A stretch of DNA of 64,000 nt from Candidatus Hodarchaeota archaeon (GTDB lineage: Archaea; Asgardarchaeota; Heimdallarchaeia; Hodarchaeales; Hodarchaeaceae): contig JAEOSR010000056.1 of assembly GCA_016840285.1 (NCBI GenBank), forward strand, positions 65,047 to 129,046. Reading direction: 5' to 3'. Position numbers and translations under genes: made by a program. The notes beneath the pieces are model-generated. The model was not told the origin of the DNA. It saw nothing but the letters and a program-made list of their open reading frames with translations, and did no database searches. Below, piece after piece: positions 36,418-46,483 of the stretch. Numbering within the stretch: the stretch's first letter is position 1; each line of letters begins with the position of its first letter.

Positions 36418-37023
36418 ATGAAAGTTGTATTAGTTCGTCATGGACAAAGTGAAGCAAACTCTATGGGGGTACTTCAAGGGCATATGAATTCCCCTCTCAC
36501 AGATCAAGGGAGACTTCAAGCAATCGAGCTTGCACAAAGAATGATACTTATGGGATATTGTTCATTTGATCATATTTATTCATCAGATCTTATTAGAGCA
36601 GCTGAAACTGCGTCAATTATTGGAAAAAAGTTAAAAATAAGTAATATAGTTTATACACCTTTGCTAAGAGAGTTGGATTTAGGAATATTTGTCGGACGTA
36701 AATGGGATCAGTTACAACCTAAAGAAAGAGAAATTTTTGAAAGTATTAGGAATAATCATTCTAGGCAAATACCTAATGGTGAAAGTATAAACTCCTTAAT
36801 CAAGCGTCTTCAGCAATTTCTGAATGAAGTTGGTAACTTAAATCCTTCTCCTTCATTGGTATTGGTAATCACACACGGGGGGGTGTTACGCCATTTATTG
36901 CAAACAATAATGGGTGTACCTCCAGAAACAGATGAATGGTTTGAAAATTGCAGAATGAGTGAAATAGAAAAGTTACACGGAACAAATTGGAAACTGATCT
37001 TACTTAATGAGAAGAAAATATAG
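36418..37023 (+). CDS. Histidine phosphatase family protein (phosphoglycerate mutase-like)
   Basis: This 201-residue protein has the catalytic RHG motif at the N-terminus (VLVRHGQSEAN), then GHMNSPLTDQGRLQA, SSDLIRAAETA, LRELDLGIFVG, PNGESI and the second catalytic His in VITHGGVLRH. It forms a phosphohistidine intermediate and dephosphorylates a small molecule or acts as a cofactor-dependent mutase. The sequence fits the broad-specificity phosphatase (CobC/GpmB-like) branch. It is not in an obvious cobalamin operon. The ATG follows a weakly defined leader. Confidence 0.9.
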   Translation: MKVVLVRHGQSEANSMGVLQGHMNSPLTDQGRLQAIELAQRMILMGYCSFDHIYSSDLIRAAETASIIGKKLKISNIVYTPLLRELDLGIFVGRKWDQLQPKEREIFESIRNNHSRQIPNGESINSLIKRLQQFLNEVGNLNPSPSLVLVITHGGVLRHLLQTIMGVPPETDEWFENCRMSEIEKLHGTNWKLILLNEKKI

Positions 37024-37025
37024 AG

Positions 37026-37895
37026 CTAGTTTATTGTTTTTGCTAAAATTAATTCCTGTTCCTCAAATTCAAATCCCCACTTTTTGTACATTAAATTGTG
37101 AGCCTCACTTTCTGCGAATGTTGTCAGTAAAACATTTTTTACTCTCTGTACTCTGAACCAGTGGAAAGCGTGAACTGTAAGGCTGGTTGCAATGCGTTGC
37201 TTACGATATTGTGGAAGAGTAGCAATACGAGCATAGTGTCCATTAATTCCATCTGCAGAAATTGAATTGGAGTTGTATCCCACCATTTTTCCATCTAGAA
37301 AGGCTACAAAAAGAACATTAACTTTCGACTCTATCTCCCTCTTGAAGTCTTCTTTTGTTTTTTTCCAATACTCCGGGAAACAAGCTTGTTCCAATTCAAC
37401 GAGATTGTTTAAGTCATTTTCAGTAGCAGATCTGATTTCGAACTCACGGTTTACTTGATATGGAAAAGATAAGTCATTTTTAACATAACAATTAATTTTC
37501 GTAATAACATCATATTTATGTCTTAAAAAGAAATTTTTCGAATCAAAGTAGTTCTCTGGAATGCGTACAGATATATATCGGATGTTAGATTGAATGTTAA
37601 GGAATTCCATTTCCAAAGTTTGTAATAAATCACTACCAATGCCGCGCCGTTGGAAGTTTGGAAGAACATATAGAAAAAAAACTCTTCCTTTATGAGAACT
37701 ATCCTGATTTCCAATGATACACCCAATAATTTTCGAGGAACGAACTGCAATTCTGATCAGATGTGATCTGAACTTGATATATCTCCTAAAATTTGTTTGA
37801 TCAGTAAGACTATCAAAACCACCAACAACTTTGATATATATTTCTTCTAAGCTCTTATAATATTCCTCTGTAAGTGAAAGAATTGTTACGTCCAT
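37026..37895 (-). CDS. Tandem double GNAT acetyltransferase
   Basis: The 289-residue protein has two GNAT domains in one chain. Domain 1 has FFLYVLPNFQRRGIGSDLLQTLE (R-x-x-G-I-G intact). Domain 2, from about residue 145, has ARIATLPQYRKQRIATSLTVHAF, in which the usual Q/R-x-x-G-x-(G/A) has become R-K-Q-R-I-A, so only one Gly position is relaxed. Two-domain GNATs such as MshD exist, often with one catalytic and one structural domain. It ends three bases from the converging histidine phosphatase gene. The substrate is unknown. Confidence 0.87.
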   Translation of the reverse strand: MDVTILSLTEEYYKSLEEIYIKVVGGFDSLTDQTNFRRYIKFRSHLIRIAVRSSKIIGCIIGNQDSSHKGRVFFLYVLPNFQRRGIGSDLLQTLEMEFLNIQSNIRYISVRIPENYFDSKNFFLRHKYDVITKINCYVKNDLSFPYQVNREFEIRSATENDLNNLVELEQACFPEYWKKTKEDFKREIESKVNVLFVAFLDGKMVGYNSNSISADGINGHYARIATLPQYRKQRIATSLTVHAFHWFRVQRVKNVLLTTFAESEAHNLMYKKWGFEFEEQELILAKTIN

Positions 37896-38046
37896 TAATT
37901 TTCTTCCTTGACTAATTTCCTTAACTAAGAGGCGTTTAATCGTTACAAGAATTATTTAAGTATTTTTATCTCACACCAACTATTGGTACACAATTTTGAT
38001 AACATTTTCTATTAAAACTCAGATCAAAGGAGAAAAGTGACAGTAT

Positions 38047-40347
38047 TTGACAAATTCGGAGGTTTTTACTGAAGAAGAAGTTATCACTATATTAATCGAT
38101 GCTGTCAATAAAATAGAGTCCTATACAAAGAAAGTACGTTATGAGGAGTTTGACAAATCACTTGGGTTCTTTTTTGCCCGTGTTTTAGACAATAAAATCA
38201 CCCGATCTATGAAAAGAAAAAAAGAGTATGAATCAGCAATCGTTAAAGCGGCCGCCTTTATCATAGTTACCCAGATCTTCATATATGTTGTTTTAATGAA
38301 AAAAATTGATAAGAATAGATTTAATTCCTATACATTCCAAAATAATAAGGAATTACAGTCACTTTTTGACAAGATGGTAACAAGTCAGAATTATGACCCG
38401 ATCTTTAATACACGAATTGTGGAACTCCTCCCAGTGGATTCTGTTACAACCTTGAATCACGTATTCAAAAATTTTCTTTCTTTTCAACACTTACAATATT
38501 CTACTGATATTTTAGGGAAAATTTTCCATGGATTAATCCCTTTCGATCTACGTAAGTTTCTCGCGGCATACTATACATCAAATGTTGCTGGTGAATTTTT
38601 ATCAAATTTAGTGATAAAAAATGACCAAGTTAAAATCATGGATCCAGCTTGTGGTTCTGGAACTCTATTAGTGAGTGCATACAAGCGAATCAAAGAGCTC
38701 AATAGATCATTGGAACATCATCAGATTTTACAGAAACTCTATGGAGTCGATGTTTCGGCCTTCGCAGCTCAACTAGCTGCAATTAATCTAGCTATCCAAA
38801 AGCCAACAGATCCTTGGAGTGGTTGTCATATAAATATTATTGACTACTTCAAACTTGGAAAGAAAGGAAATAAATCACAATTAGGAGAGTTTGATATTCT
38901 TCTCGGCAATCCTCCTTTTACGCGTGGTGACCGATTAGATAGTGAGTATAAAGACTTTTTAGAAACACATCTTCGTCTTGAGGGGATTTCCTTTAATTAT
39001 AATAAGAAATATCTAGGGTTATATGCTTATTTCCTTCTAGACTCACTGAGATTCTTGAAACAGAACGGAATTCTCGCATTTGTACTCCCACTTTCTTTGA
39101 TTAATTCCTCTACAATGAAACCTGTAGTTAAGTTCCTTTTGTCGAAATTTAGTTTTAGATATATTATTACTTCAGAAGCTCAAAATACATTTTCAGAACA
39201 GTGTGCGTTCAAAGAAATTCTTTTCATTGCTCAAAGAGGACAGGAAGAAAGAGCAAAAACAAAATTTGTCGTATTAAAGACGGAATTATCGAGAAAAAAC
39301 AATCGTCTTTTTGCTAAAAAAATAAAAGAAATTAGTTCAACATATGAAGATACCCATATTCGAATAAATCTCTTTCCACAACAAATCTTGATTGAAAATG
39401 TCGAACTGAATTGGATTGGATATCTATTCAATCAGCGATTTTTTAACTTATTCGAACAGATAAAGCATTTAGATGCAATCTCTCCAATCTCTCAATTAGT
39501 GAAGACACCAAGGTTTGATGTAGATCGGGGTCTTCGTGCAGGGATCTCAAATTTCTTCTACCTTCCGAACTTATATTGGAAAATAATTGACAAATCAGAT
39601 CAATGGATAAAAATTCAGAATAGAGAAACTCATTCTATATTAAAATTACCAAACCAATACCTGTCTCCTGTACTAAGAAAATCTTCTCTCTATGAACGAA
39701 TTACTCCAAAAATATCAGATTATATCGTTGTAATTCCCGACAGGGGCGTATTAGAAGAAGCTATTAAGGACTATATCAGGTGGGGTGTTCAAAAATTCCA
39801 AAGATCTGAATTTGAAACACTTGCCTTCAAACACCTAGAGAAAGGCCGGAAAATAGCGAGAATAGCTATTACTCATGAGCTCAGTTTACAAAGTAATAAG
39901 ATCATTGCCTATTATTCTCCAAATCCGGTAATACTTTCCGATAATTTCATTTTTATTAGAACATCCAAAGATTTTAAAGATAAGATTCTGGCAGCTTACT
40001 TAAATAGCTCTATTTTTCTTTTGACGTACTTCGTGTTACGTAGAGAAAAGACAGGAGCTCTTGGGCAAATTTTTGGGACTGATGTGCGAAATTTCTTCTG
40101 CTTAGATCCCAAAGAGGTCACTAATACTGCTCGAGGAGAATTATTTCAGATTTTTGACCAGTTTATTCTTGAATCAAGTCGCTTTAAATCCTTTTATTAT
40201 CAAATTGAAGAAGCAAAGAAGGATAAGAATCATATTCGCTATATATTAGATAAAAAAATCTGTGAAATACTCATGGTACCTGATGTACCAACCTTTATGA
40301 AACAAGTTTATGAAATATTAAGTGAGGAGCTCTATAAGTTTCATTGA
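38047..40347 (+). CDS. N6-adenine DNA methyltransferase (type I/IIG-like, methylase plus specificity region)
   Basis: The protein has 766 residues. A helical N-terminus is followed by FLAAYYTS (motif X-like, 171-178), DPACGSGT (motif I, 199-206) and NPPF (motif IV, 288-291), the standard set for gamma-class N6-adenine methylases. The C-terminal half has the features of a target-recognition region of the TaqI/Eco57I kind (for example ILAAYLNSSIFLLTYFVL and GTDVRNFFCLDP). No PD-(D/E)xK nuclease domain is visible at the N-terminus, so it is probably methylase-only. It starts with TTG, and the next methylase follows 32 bases later, so they form one unit. Confidence 0.9.
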   Translation: MTNSEVFTEEEVITILIDAVNKIESYTKKVRYEEFDKSLGFFFARVLDNKITRSMKRKKEYESAIVKAAAFIIVTQIFIYVVLMKKIDKNRFNSYTFQNNKELQSLFDKMVTSQNYDPIFNTRIVELLPVDSVTTLNHVFKNFLSFQHLQYSTDILGKIFHGLIPFDLRKFLAAYYTSNVAGEFLSNLVIKNDQVKIMDPACGSGTLLVSAYKRIKELNRSLEHHQILQKLYGVDVSAFAAQLAAINLAIQKPTDPWSGCHINIIDYFKLGKKGNKSQLGEFDILLGNPPFTRGDRLDSEYKDFLETHLRLEGISFNYNKKYLGLYAYFLLDSLRFLKQNGILAFVLPLSLINSSTMKPVVKFLLSKFSFRYIITSEAQNTFSEQCAFKEILFIAQRGQEERAKTKFVVLKTELSRKNNRLFAKKIKEISSTYEDTHIRINLFPQQILIENVELNWIGYLFNQRFFNLFEQIKHLDAISPISQLVKTPRFDVDRGLRAGISNFFYLPNLYWKIIDKSDQWIKIQNRETHSILKLPNQYLSPVLRKSSLYERITPKISDYIVVIPDRGVLEEAIKDYIRWGVQKFQRSEFETLAFKHLEKGRKIARIAITHELSLQSNKIIAYYSPNPVILSDNFIFIRTSKDFKDKILAAYLNSSIFLLTYFVLRREKTGALGQIFGTDVRNFFCLDPKEVTNTARGELFQIFDQFILESSRFKSFYYQIEEAKKDKNHIRYILDKKICEILMVPDVPTFMKQVYEILSEELYKFH

Positions 40348-40379
40348 TACTATTGTTTTGATAATAGGACGATGGTTTT

Positions 40380-42485
40380 GTGACAATTGAAGAAAGATTT
40401 CCTCTCGTAGCTATTCAACCACTAGCAAGAGTAGAAAGTCAAAGACGACAATTCTATCGTCCGATTTATTCTATCCATAAATCTTGGGCTCGAAGACCAG
40501 GATCAACTTTTCGTGCAATAGGACTTGCTCATTTTTGTCAAGACGATCTTTTCGATCCTCACCATTCGGGAGAAGGTGCCTTCTATAAAAACCATGATTT
40601 TCATGGGAAGATTGCCTTAGATCCCTTCTGTGGTGGAGGAACTAGCATAATTGAGTTGCATCGTCTTGGAATAAAAACCATAGGTATTGATGTAAATCCA
40701 ATCGCGTGGTTTACGACAAAGAAAGAATTTGATCCATTTAATGAAGACGTTTTTGATCAAGAAGTTGATAAGATCTTTCAAAGCGTTGGAAAACAAATCA
40801 AATCTTATTATAAAACTGTGTGCCAACGATGTAACTCTTCAAATGCAGATATTATGTATGTGTTTTGGGTTCGGACAATTCATTGCCCTTCTTGTAACTC
40901 TGAGGAAGATCTATTCAAATATTATATCATTGGTAAGAAACAACGTAAAAATCCTGCTACTATGGTGATATGTCCTCAATGTGACCATTTATTTTATACA
41001 TGGGAAAAACTTGATGAGGTATCAAGATGTCCTAAGTGTTCTCAAGAATTTATTCCAAAATTAGGGAATTGTCGTTTTAAAAAATTCATTTGTACTAGTT
41101 GTCAAAAAGAATATAGGTTAGTAGAGCTACTTCAACAGTCTACAAATCGTTTATCTGCGAGACAAATAGCTATCGAATTCTTTTGTCAAGAATGTGGAGT
41201 ACGTGATTATAAAAAAGTGAAAGAGAAAGATAAAGACCAATTTGAGGAAGTAGAAGAAGAATTTATTAAAAAGAAAGATAATTTACTATTTCCCCGTGAA
41301 TTATTACCCATAGAGGGGAAGAACATATCAAACCTCCGAAACTATGGTTTTAAACGGTTTTCCGACCTATTCAATCAAAGGCAATTATTAAGTCTGAGTT
41401 TGCTATTAGAGGCAATATCGCAAGTTTCAGACTCAAATATCAAAGAATTCCTTCTGGCAGCGTTTTCTAGCAGCTTAGAGTTTCATACTGTGATCTGTCC
41501 TTATAATTATACGATGAAACAGATTGTAAATGTCTTTAATTATCAATCATTTCTAGTACCAACAATGTATGTGGAAAATAACGTCTGGGGAACTAAAAAA
41601 GGGAATGGAACCTTTATAACTTACCTTGAGAGGATAAAAAAAGCAAAAACTTATTGTAAATCGCCGTTTGAAATTGCAATTCAGAAGGATCAGATAGTTA
41701 GGATTCCTGTCAAGGGAGATCATATTAAAGCCAATTCTGTTGATAGTTTTCAAACATTGAAAACAAAAAAATACGCTGATACATTTCTCATAAACGATAC
41801 ATCAGAGGATCTTCAAATACTTGGCATTCCCCCTAATTCTGTTGATATTGTAGTGACCGATCCCCCTTATTTCGATTTTATCCAGTACAATGAACTCGCA
41901 AATTTTTTCTTCGTCTGGTTAAAACAAGCTTTGGCCTCTCAATATCCTTCTTTTCGATCGGATCTTCTCCAAACCGATCAGGAAAGTAGAACATCACAAG
42001 AAAAGGAGAAATTTCTTAATAAAATCACAAAAGTATTTCAAGAATGCCATAAAGTGTTAAGATCAAATGCTCCTCTTGTCTTTACGTTTCATCATTCAAA
42101 TGTAACCGCGTGGGTGATGATTCTCAAAGCACTGCATAATAGTCAATTTTTAATAACAGCAGCGTTTCCTGTTCGGAGTGAATTTGGTGCCCGGCCTGTT
42201 AAAGGAAGAGATTTTGATATAATTTTAGTTTGTCGAAAAATTGTTGAAAAAGTTTCAAAGAACCTAATGAATTGGGAGTTTGTGGAGTCACAGATCAAAA
42301 AGAAAGTTATAGATATTTCGGTTTCTCCAATGAAAAGTTTGAATGTATCAGTATGGGAAGAAATTTTTGCCTCTTTTCTCCCAAAAATTGCGTTGGTCTA
42401 TTCCCAAAATCCTTTAGTTGAGTTAGAAGAAATCTTATCAAAGATTTTTAATCATCTAAAAAACATAAAAATGATCTCTAATTAA
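40380..42485 (+). CDS. Zinc-ribbon DNA methyltransferase, COG1743/DUF1156-like (paralogue 1)
   Basis: The protein has 701 residues. An N-terminal YRPIYSIHKSWARRPGSTFR block leads to DPFCGGGT (motif I, 81-88) and DVNPIAWFT. Several CxxC pairs then form inserted zinc ribbons (CQRC, CPSC, CPQC, CPKC, CTSC, CQEC; about residues 145-280). Catalytic motif IV DPPYFD follows near 494-499. This matches the family of DNA methylases with zinc-ribbon inserts annotated as COG1743 (adenine-specific). The inserts may bind DNA or a partner. It starts with GTG, directly downstream of the other methylase. No nuclease or helicase partner is present in the window, which is unusual for this family. Confidence 0.88.
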   Translation: MTIEERFPLVAIQPLARVESQRRQFYRPIYSIHKSWARRPGSTFRAIGLAHFCQDDLFDPHHSGEGAFYKNHDFHGKIALDPFCGGGTSIIELHRLGIKTIGIDVNPIAWFTTKKEFDPFNEDVFDQEVDKIFQSVGKQIKSYYKTVCQRCNSSNADIMYVFWVRTIHCPSCNSEEDLFKYYIIGKKQRKNPATMVICPQCDHLFYTWEKLDEVSRCPKCSQEFIPKLGNCRFKKFICTSCQKEYRLVELLQQSTNRLSARQIAIEFFCQECGVRDYKKVKEKDKDQFEEVEEEFIKKKDNLLFPRELLPIEGKNISNLRNYGFKRFSDLFNQRQLLSLSLLLEAISQVSDSNIKEFLLAAFSSSLEFHTVICPYNYTMKQIVNVFNYQSFLVPTMYVENNVWGTKKGNGTFITYLERIKKAKTYCKSPFEIAIQKDQIVRIPVKGDHIKANSVDSFQTLKTKKYADTFLINDTSEDLQILGIPPNSVDIVVTDPPYFDFIQYNELANFFFVWLKQALASQYPSFRSDLLQTDQESRTSQEKEKFLNKITKVFQECHKVLRSNAPLVFTFHHSNVTAWVMILKALHNSQFLITAAFPVRSEFGARPVKGRDFDIILVCRKIVEKVSKNLMNWEFVESQIKKKVIDISVSPMKSLNVSVWEEIFASFLPKIALVYSQNPLVELEEILSKIFNHLKNIKMISN

Positions 42486-42545
42486 GAGAGTTTATATTGA
42501 CATTAGAAGAATTTCTTTAACGAAACGGTTAAGAAAACAATAGAA

Positions 42546-43208
42546 GTGAGTTTCATGACTGGAGAATACTTTGGACAATTATTGAGAGATAAAGATATCC
42601 ACAAAAAAGGAACGGAACTGTTCATCAAGCTTGTTGAAGCTATAGAAGAAGCCTATGATAAATTCGAAAAAGCGTTAAAAGCTTGGCGTGGAGGAGATTT
42701 TGAAAGAGGTCTTGCGTTAAGAGATGAAATAATTCAACTAGAAAGGGATGCAGATAAGGTAAAGGATATTTTCTTTGAGACGATTTTCCGAAAAAAGACT
42801 TATCTCCCTCAAATCACCGAAGAACGTTATACTATGATGTTGAACGCTGATCGGTTAATGGACCGTATTGAAAGAGCGGTTCGTATTGTTTGTATAAAAC
42901 AAATTGATGCTAGCTATTTTCCTCCAGAACTAGAGCGAATCATAGACTTGACAGAAGATGTCATAGAAGATTATGTAGAAGCAAATAAATTCTTTTTCAG
43001 TGACTTTGAAAAAGCATCAAAGCTTACACGCAAAGTAGAAGAGACAAGAGATGAAGTACGAGATCTATTCTATCTTATTTCCGGAAAGATCGTGAATGAT
43101 GAACTTCCACGAGGAACAAGTCGAATACTAAACGCGACTACTCGTATTAGCATTGAAGCAGAGCATGGGACTGATTACTTAAGGGTGCTCATAGCTAAAC
43201 ACAGCTAA
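42546..43208 (+). CDS. PhoU-like DUF47 protein
   Basis: This 220-residue all-helical protein of the DUF47/TIGR00153 family is related to PhoU. It has two three-helix bundles with acidic metal-binding positions such as ALRDEIIQLERDADKVKDIFFE and KVEETRDEVRDLFY. These proteins sit at the cytoplasmic side of Pit-type phosphate transporters and probably control their activity. The transporter gene follows 19 bases downstream, confirming the pair. GTG start. The third codon in frame is an ATG that could also serve. Confidence 0.92.
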   Translation: MSFMTGEYFGQLLRDKDIHKKGTELFIKLVEAIEEAYDKFEKALKAWRGGDFERGLALRDEIIQLERDADKVKDIFFETIFRKKTYLPQITEERYTMMLNADRLMDRIERAVRIVCIKQIDASYFPPELERIIDLTEDVIEDYVEANKFFFSDFEKASKLTRKVEETRDEVRDLFYLISGKIVNDELPRGTSRILNATTRISIEAEHGTDYLRVLIAKHS

Positions 43209-43227
43209 ATTTAGGGTTGGTAATGCC

Positions 43228-44250
43228 TTGACCGATCCCATTATAATAGGTGCTGCTCTTCTCCTTGGTTTCGTTGTCGCATTCACTATTGGGGCCAATG
43301 ACGAAACTATGACACCAGCAGTAGGAGCTGGTTTACTTTCATTGAGTGTTGCTGTTCTTATTGGTGGCATTTTCAATTTTATTGGTGTTTTCTTCCTAGG
43401 AGAGTCCGTATCAAAAACTGTAGGAAAAGGGATATCTACCACACCATTAGATTTAGATATGATATTTGTTATTTTGATTTCAATGGCCCTTTGGCTATTT
43501 ATTGTTTCACTAAAAGGAGTTCCAATTAGCTCTACCCAATCAGTTGTTGGAAGTGTATTGGGAGTTATTATAGTAGTTTATGGCTGGGATCCTAGTGCTA
43601 TAAACTTTAGTACGTTATTCGAGATCGTCGCTAGTTGGATTATAAGTCCTGTTATTGGTTTGATTGGAGGTTACTTCTTTTATTGGTTAATAATGAAAAT
43701 TCGTCAGTCTATTAAGACTACTGGATATGCTGATTATGAACGACAAGAAAAAATCGCTTCTTATGCATTGGCTGTTTTTCTGTTGTTTACAGTTTTATCA
43801 CGGAGTGGTAATGATGTGGCAAAGGCAATTGGCCCGTTGATGGCGATTGATTATTTTTCTAGTGGATTGGGGTTGCTCTATGCCCTTATCGCGGGGGGAT
43901 TGGGTATGTGTCTTGGGGTTATCGTACTTGGAAGAAGAGTAGTCAAAAAGTTATCTAGTGACATTGTTGCGCTTAGTCCTACATCTGCACTGGCTGCAAG
44001 TGTCTCTGTATCCTTGATTATGTTTTTTGGAACATTAATGGGGATGCCATTGTCAGGATCTCATATATTAGTTGCAGCATTCATTGGTGTCGGTTTAGTA
44101 AATAAGGAGAGTGTGGATAAAGATAACCTCAAAGAAATAGGAATAAGTTGGATTATTACAACACCTATATCAGCGATCTTCTCCGCAATTATTTTTGTGA
44201 TTTTCACCTTGCTGGGTGCGTTTTTTGTCGCACTTTATCCACCAATATAA
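43228..44250 (+). CDS. pit: PiT-family inorganic phosphate transporter
   Basis: This 340-residue membrane protein carries both PiT signature halves: TIGANDETMTPAVGAG near the N-terminus and LSRSGNDVAKAIGPL in the second half, with VPISSTQSVVGSVLG and MPLSGSHILVAAFIGVG. It imports phosphate by symport with cations (H+ or Na+). The first signature has Asp-Glu-Thr where many family members have DxAN, but the Asn-Asp pair is kept. TTG start. It works with the PhoU-like protein encoded just upstream. Confidence 0.93.
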   Translation: MTDPIIIGAALLLGFVVAFTIGANDETMTPAVGAGLLSLSVAVLIGGIFNFIGVFFLGESVSKTVGKGISTTPLDLDMIFVILISMALWLFIVSLKGVPISSTQSVVGSVLGVIIVVYGWDPSAINFSTLFEIVASWIISPVIGLIGGYFFYWLIMKIRQSIKTTGYADYERQEKIASYALAVFLLFTVLSRSGNDVAKAIGPLMAIDYFSSGLGLLYALIAGGLGMCLGVIVLGRRVVKKLSSDIVALSPTSALAASVSVSLIMFFGTLMGMPLSGSHILVAAFIGVGLVNKESVDKDNLKEIGISWIITTPISAIFSAIIFVIFTLLGAFFVALYPPI

Positions 44251-44272
44251 TTATGATTGATGGATTAAGATA

Positions 44273-46465
44273 ATGGAACAACAATCAAAAGTTTCAGAAA
44301 AAGCGATAGAAATTAGTTTTCCATTCTCAAAAGTCAGCGAGATAGCTTATAAAGAGAGTAACGCAAAGAGGTATTATCGTCCTGTTCTCACTCTTCATAA
44401 GTGGTTTGCTCGGCGCTTAGGTTCAGTATTTCGATCCATTCTTATATATGCATCACTCTCTTCTTCGATAAACGAAGTGAAAGATAATTCTACTCCAAAC
44501 AAGGATCATAACTTACCTTTTGAGAGGGATTTTTGGGATGTTTATCTACAAGAACATAATTTTCACGATCTTCTTGTCTTAGATCCTTTTATGGGAGGAG
44601 GAACAACCATTGTAGAAGCAATTCGCTTAGGTTTCGGAGGAGTTATTGGAGGGGATTTGAATCCTGTTGCTTGGTTCACAGTAAAAAAAGAGTTAGAGGA
44701 GGTTAATATTGATGCCCTTCAAATTAAATTTGAGAAACTTTCCTCTAAGATAGAACCTGAACTTTCCAAGTATTATAAAACACGATGTGAGCATTGTTCG
44801 CAGCATGCCGATGTGATGTATTTTTTTTGGGTGAAAGAAATTCAATGTGAACAATGTTCAAAAATAACGCCTCTTTTCAGAAGCTATTTGTTTGCTTATG
44901 ATCGCAAAGATACTACTTCAGGATATGTTATCTGTCCTCAATGTGAAACCATTTTTCATGAGACAATTCAAGAGAGTCTCCAATGTCCTGAGTGTAGTTC
45001 TGCCTTTGATCCATTTTCTTATATTGTTAAGCGAGGAAAATTTCATTGTTTTCATTGTGAACATTCAGCTAAAATTGTTGATACCAGCGTTAAACGAGGA
45101 AAACCTTCTGAAAAGTTGTATGCTCTAGAGTATTATTGTCGTGGTTGTAAAACACGGGATTATAAACGAGCTGATACCAATGATCTCAAACTCTATCAAG
45201 AAGCTTGTCATGAATTTGAATCAATCCGAAAGCAGTTACCCCTTCCTGATCAAGCTGTCCCTATAGGAGCTAAAACTCAAGAGTTACTAAACCATCAAAT
45301 TCTTTTTTTTACTGATATGTTTAACTCTAGGCAATTATTAGTCCTTGGAAAACTCTTGAGAGAGATTTTCCAAATTCAAGATCAGAATTTAAAAGAATTT
45401 TTCCTTATAACGTTTTCAACGGCTCTGGAGTACAATAACTTACTTTGTGAGTATCATAGAAAGAACCATTATATCTACAACCTGTTTCGCAAACATGCTT
45501 TTCCAGCTACATTGAATCCTGTCGAGAATAATGTACTTGGAACAGCCAAATTTGGGACTGGAACCTTCAAAAACTTCCTTGTTAAAACTATCCGGATAAA
45601 GAAGTATTGTCAGAATCCTTACGAATACTATATCACTGAAGAGGGGAAAACTAAACGTCAACCCATGACACGTCCAATCAATGGAAGAGTAGTTTCTTCT
45701 TATTCAAAATTAATGCAAAATAATTCAAGAAATGTCTATCTTTATTGCCATTCCTCTCACGAAATCCAGATGCCAAAAAATAGTGTGGACTTGGTAATAA
45801 CAGATCCCCCCTACTTTGATAATGTCCAGTATGCGGAGCTTTCAGACTTCTATTACGTCTGGTTACGTCTTGGTCTTGAAGAATACTATCCATGTTTTAA
45901 ACCATTCTTCTCTCCGAAGAAAGCAGAAATTGTGAAGAATTCTAAAACTGGAAAAACTGATAAGGATTACCAAGACGGACTTAAAACCGTTTTTGCAGAA
46001 ATTTATCGTGTATTGAAAGTAGAAGGACTGTTAGTATTCACTTTCCATCATAAACAGTTAAAAGCTTGGGCTTCCATAATTGAAAGTCTGCTAGAAAGTA
46101 ACTTCTACATCACAGCTGTTTATCCTGTTCGTGCTGAAATGGAAACTAGTACTCAGATTCGAGGGAAAAAGAGTATTGAATTTGATGATATTTTCGTTTG
46201 TAGAAAACGTCAGAGAGAACCAAAAACTGTCGAATGGGGTACTTTAGTACCAAAGATTAAATCCAGCATTGATAGGAAATCTGCCTCATTATCAAATAAT
46301 TCTCACACTTTATCAGATGAAGATCGCTTAGTCGTTTCGTTTGGTGTAGGACTGAAGTACTATTCACATTATTACCCAAACGTGACATTAAAAGGAAAAT
46401 TTTTTCCCCTTACTACTGCTTTGGAGAGTTTAGTTGCACTTGAACAAGAGAAACTGGCACCATGA
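44273..46465 (+). CDS. Zinc-ribbon DNA methyltransferase, COG1743/DUF1156-like (paralogue 2)
   Basis: This 730-residue paralogue of the gene at 40380 has RPVLTLHKWFARRLGSVFR, DPFMGGGT (motif I, about 104-111), DLNPVAWFT, zinc-ribbon pairs (CEHC, CEQC, CPQC, CPEC, CFHC, CRGC) and DPPYFDNVQYAEL (motif IV, about 511). The two share the middle signature FNSRQLL and VENNVxGTxKxGxGTF. They differ in the N-terminal region and the recognition-like middle, so they probably methylate different sites. It lies 22 bases after the phosphate transporter, so a message from the methylase block could run through all five genes. Confidence 0.88.
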   Translation: MEQQSKVSEKAIEISFPFSKVSEIAYKESNAKRYYRPVLTLHKWFARRLGSVFRSILIYASLSSSINEVKDNSTPNKDHNLPFERDFWDVYLQEHNFHDLLVLDPFMGGGTTIVEAIRLGFGGVIGGDLNPVAWFTVKKELEEVNIDALQIKFEKLSSKIEPELSKYYKTRCEHCSQHADVMYFFWVKEIQCEQCSKITPLFRSYLFAYDRKDTTSGYVICPQCETIFHETIQESLQCPECSSAFDPFSYIVKRGKFHCFHCEHSAKIVDTSVKRGKPSEKLYALEYYCRGCKTRDYKRADTNDLKLYQEACHEFESIRKQLPLPDQAVPIGAKTQELLNHQILFFTDMFNSRQLLVLGKLLREIFQIQDQNLKEFFLITFSTALEYNNLLCEYHRKNHYIYNLFRKHAFPATLNPVENNVLGTAKFGTGTFKNFLVKTIRIKKYCQNPYEYYITEEGKTKRQPMTRPINGRVVSSYSKLMQNNSRNVYLYCHSSHEIQMPKNSVDLVITDPPYFDNVQYAELSDFYYVWLRLGLEEYYPCFKPFFSPKKAEIVKNSKTGKTDKDYQDGLKTVFAEIYRVLKVEGLLVFTFHHKQLKAWASIIESLLESNFYITAVYPVRAEMETSTQIRGKKSIEFDDIFVCRKRQREPKTVEWGTLVPKIKSSIDRKSASLSNNSHTLSDEDRLVVSFGVGLKYYSHYYPNVTLKGKFFPLTTALESLVALEQEKLAP

Positions 46466-46483
46466 CGCAATAAGGATAATTCA

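Noticed and set aside
38047..46465. A DISARM, BREX or classical restriction-modification locus around the methylases
   Set aside because: I looked for helicase, DUF1998, PLD, PglZ or nuclease partners among the neighbours and found none, so only methylases are claimed.
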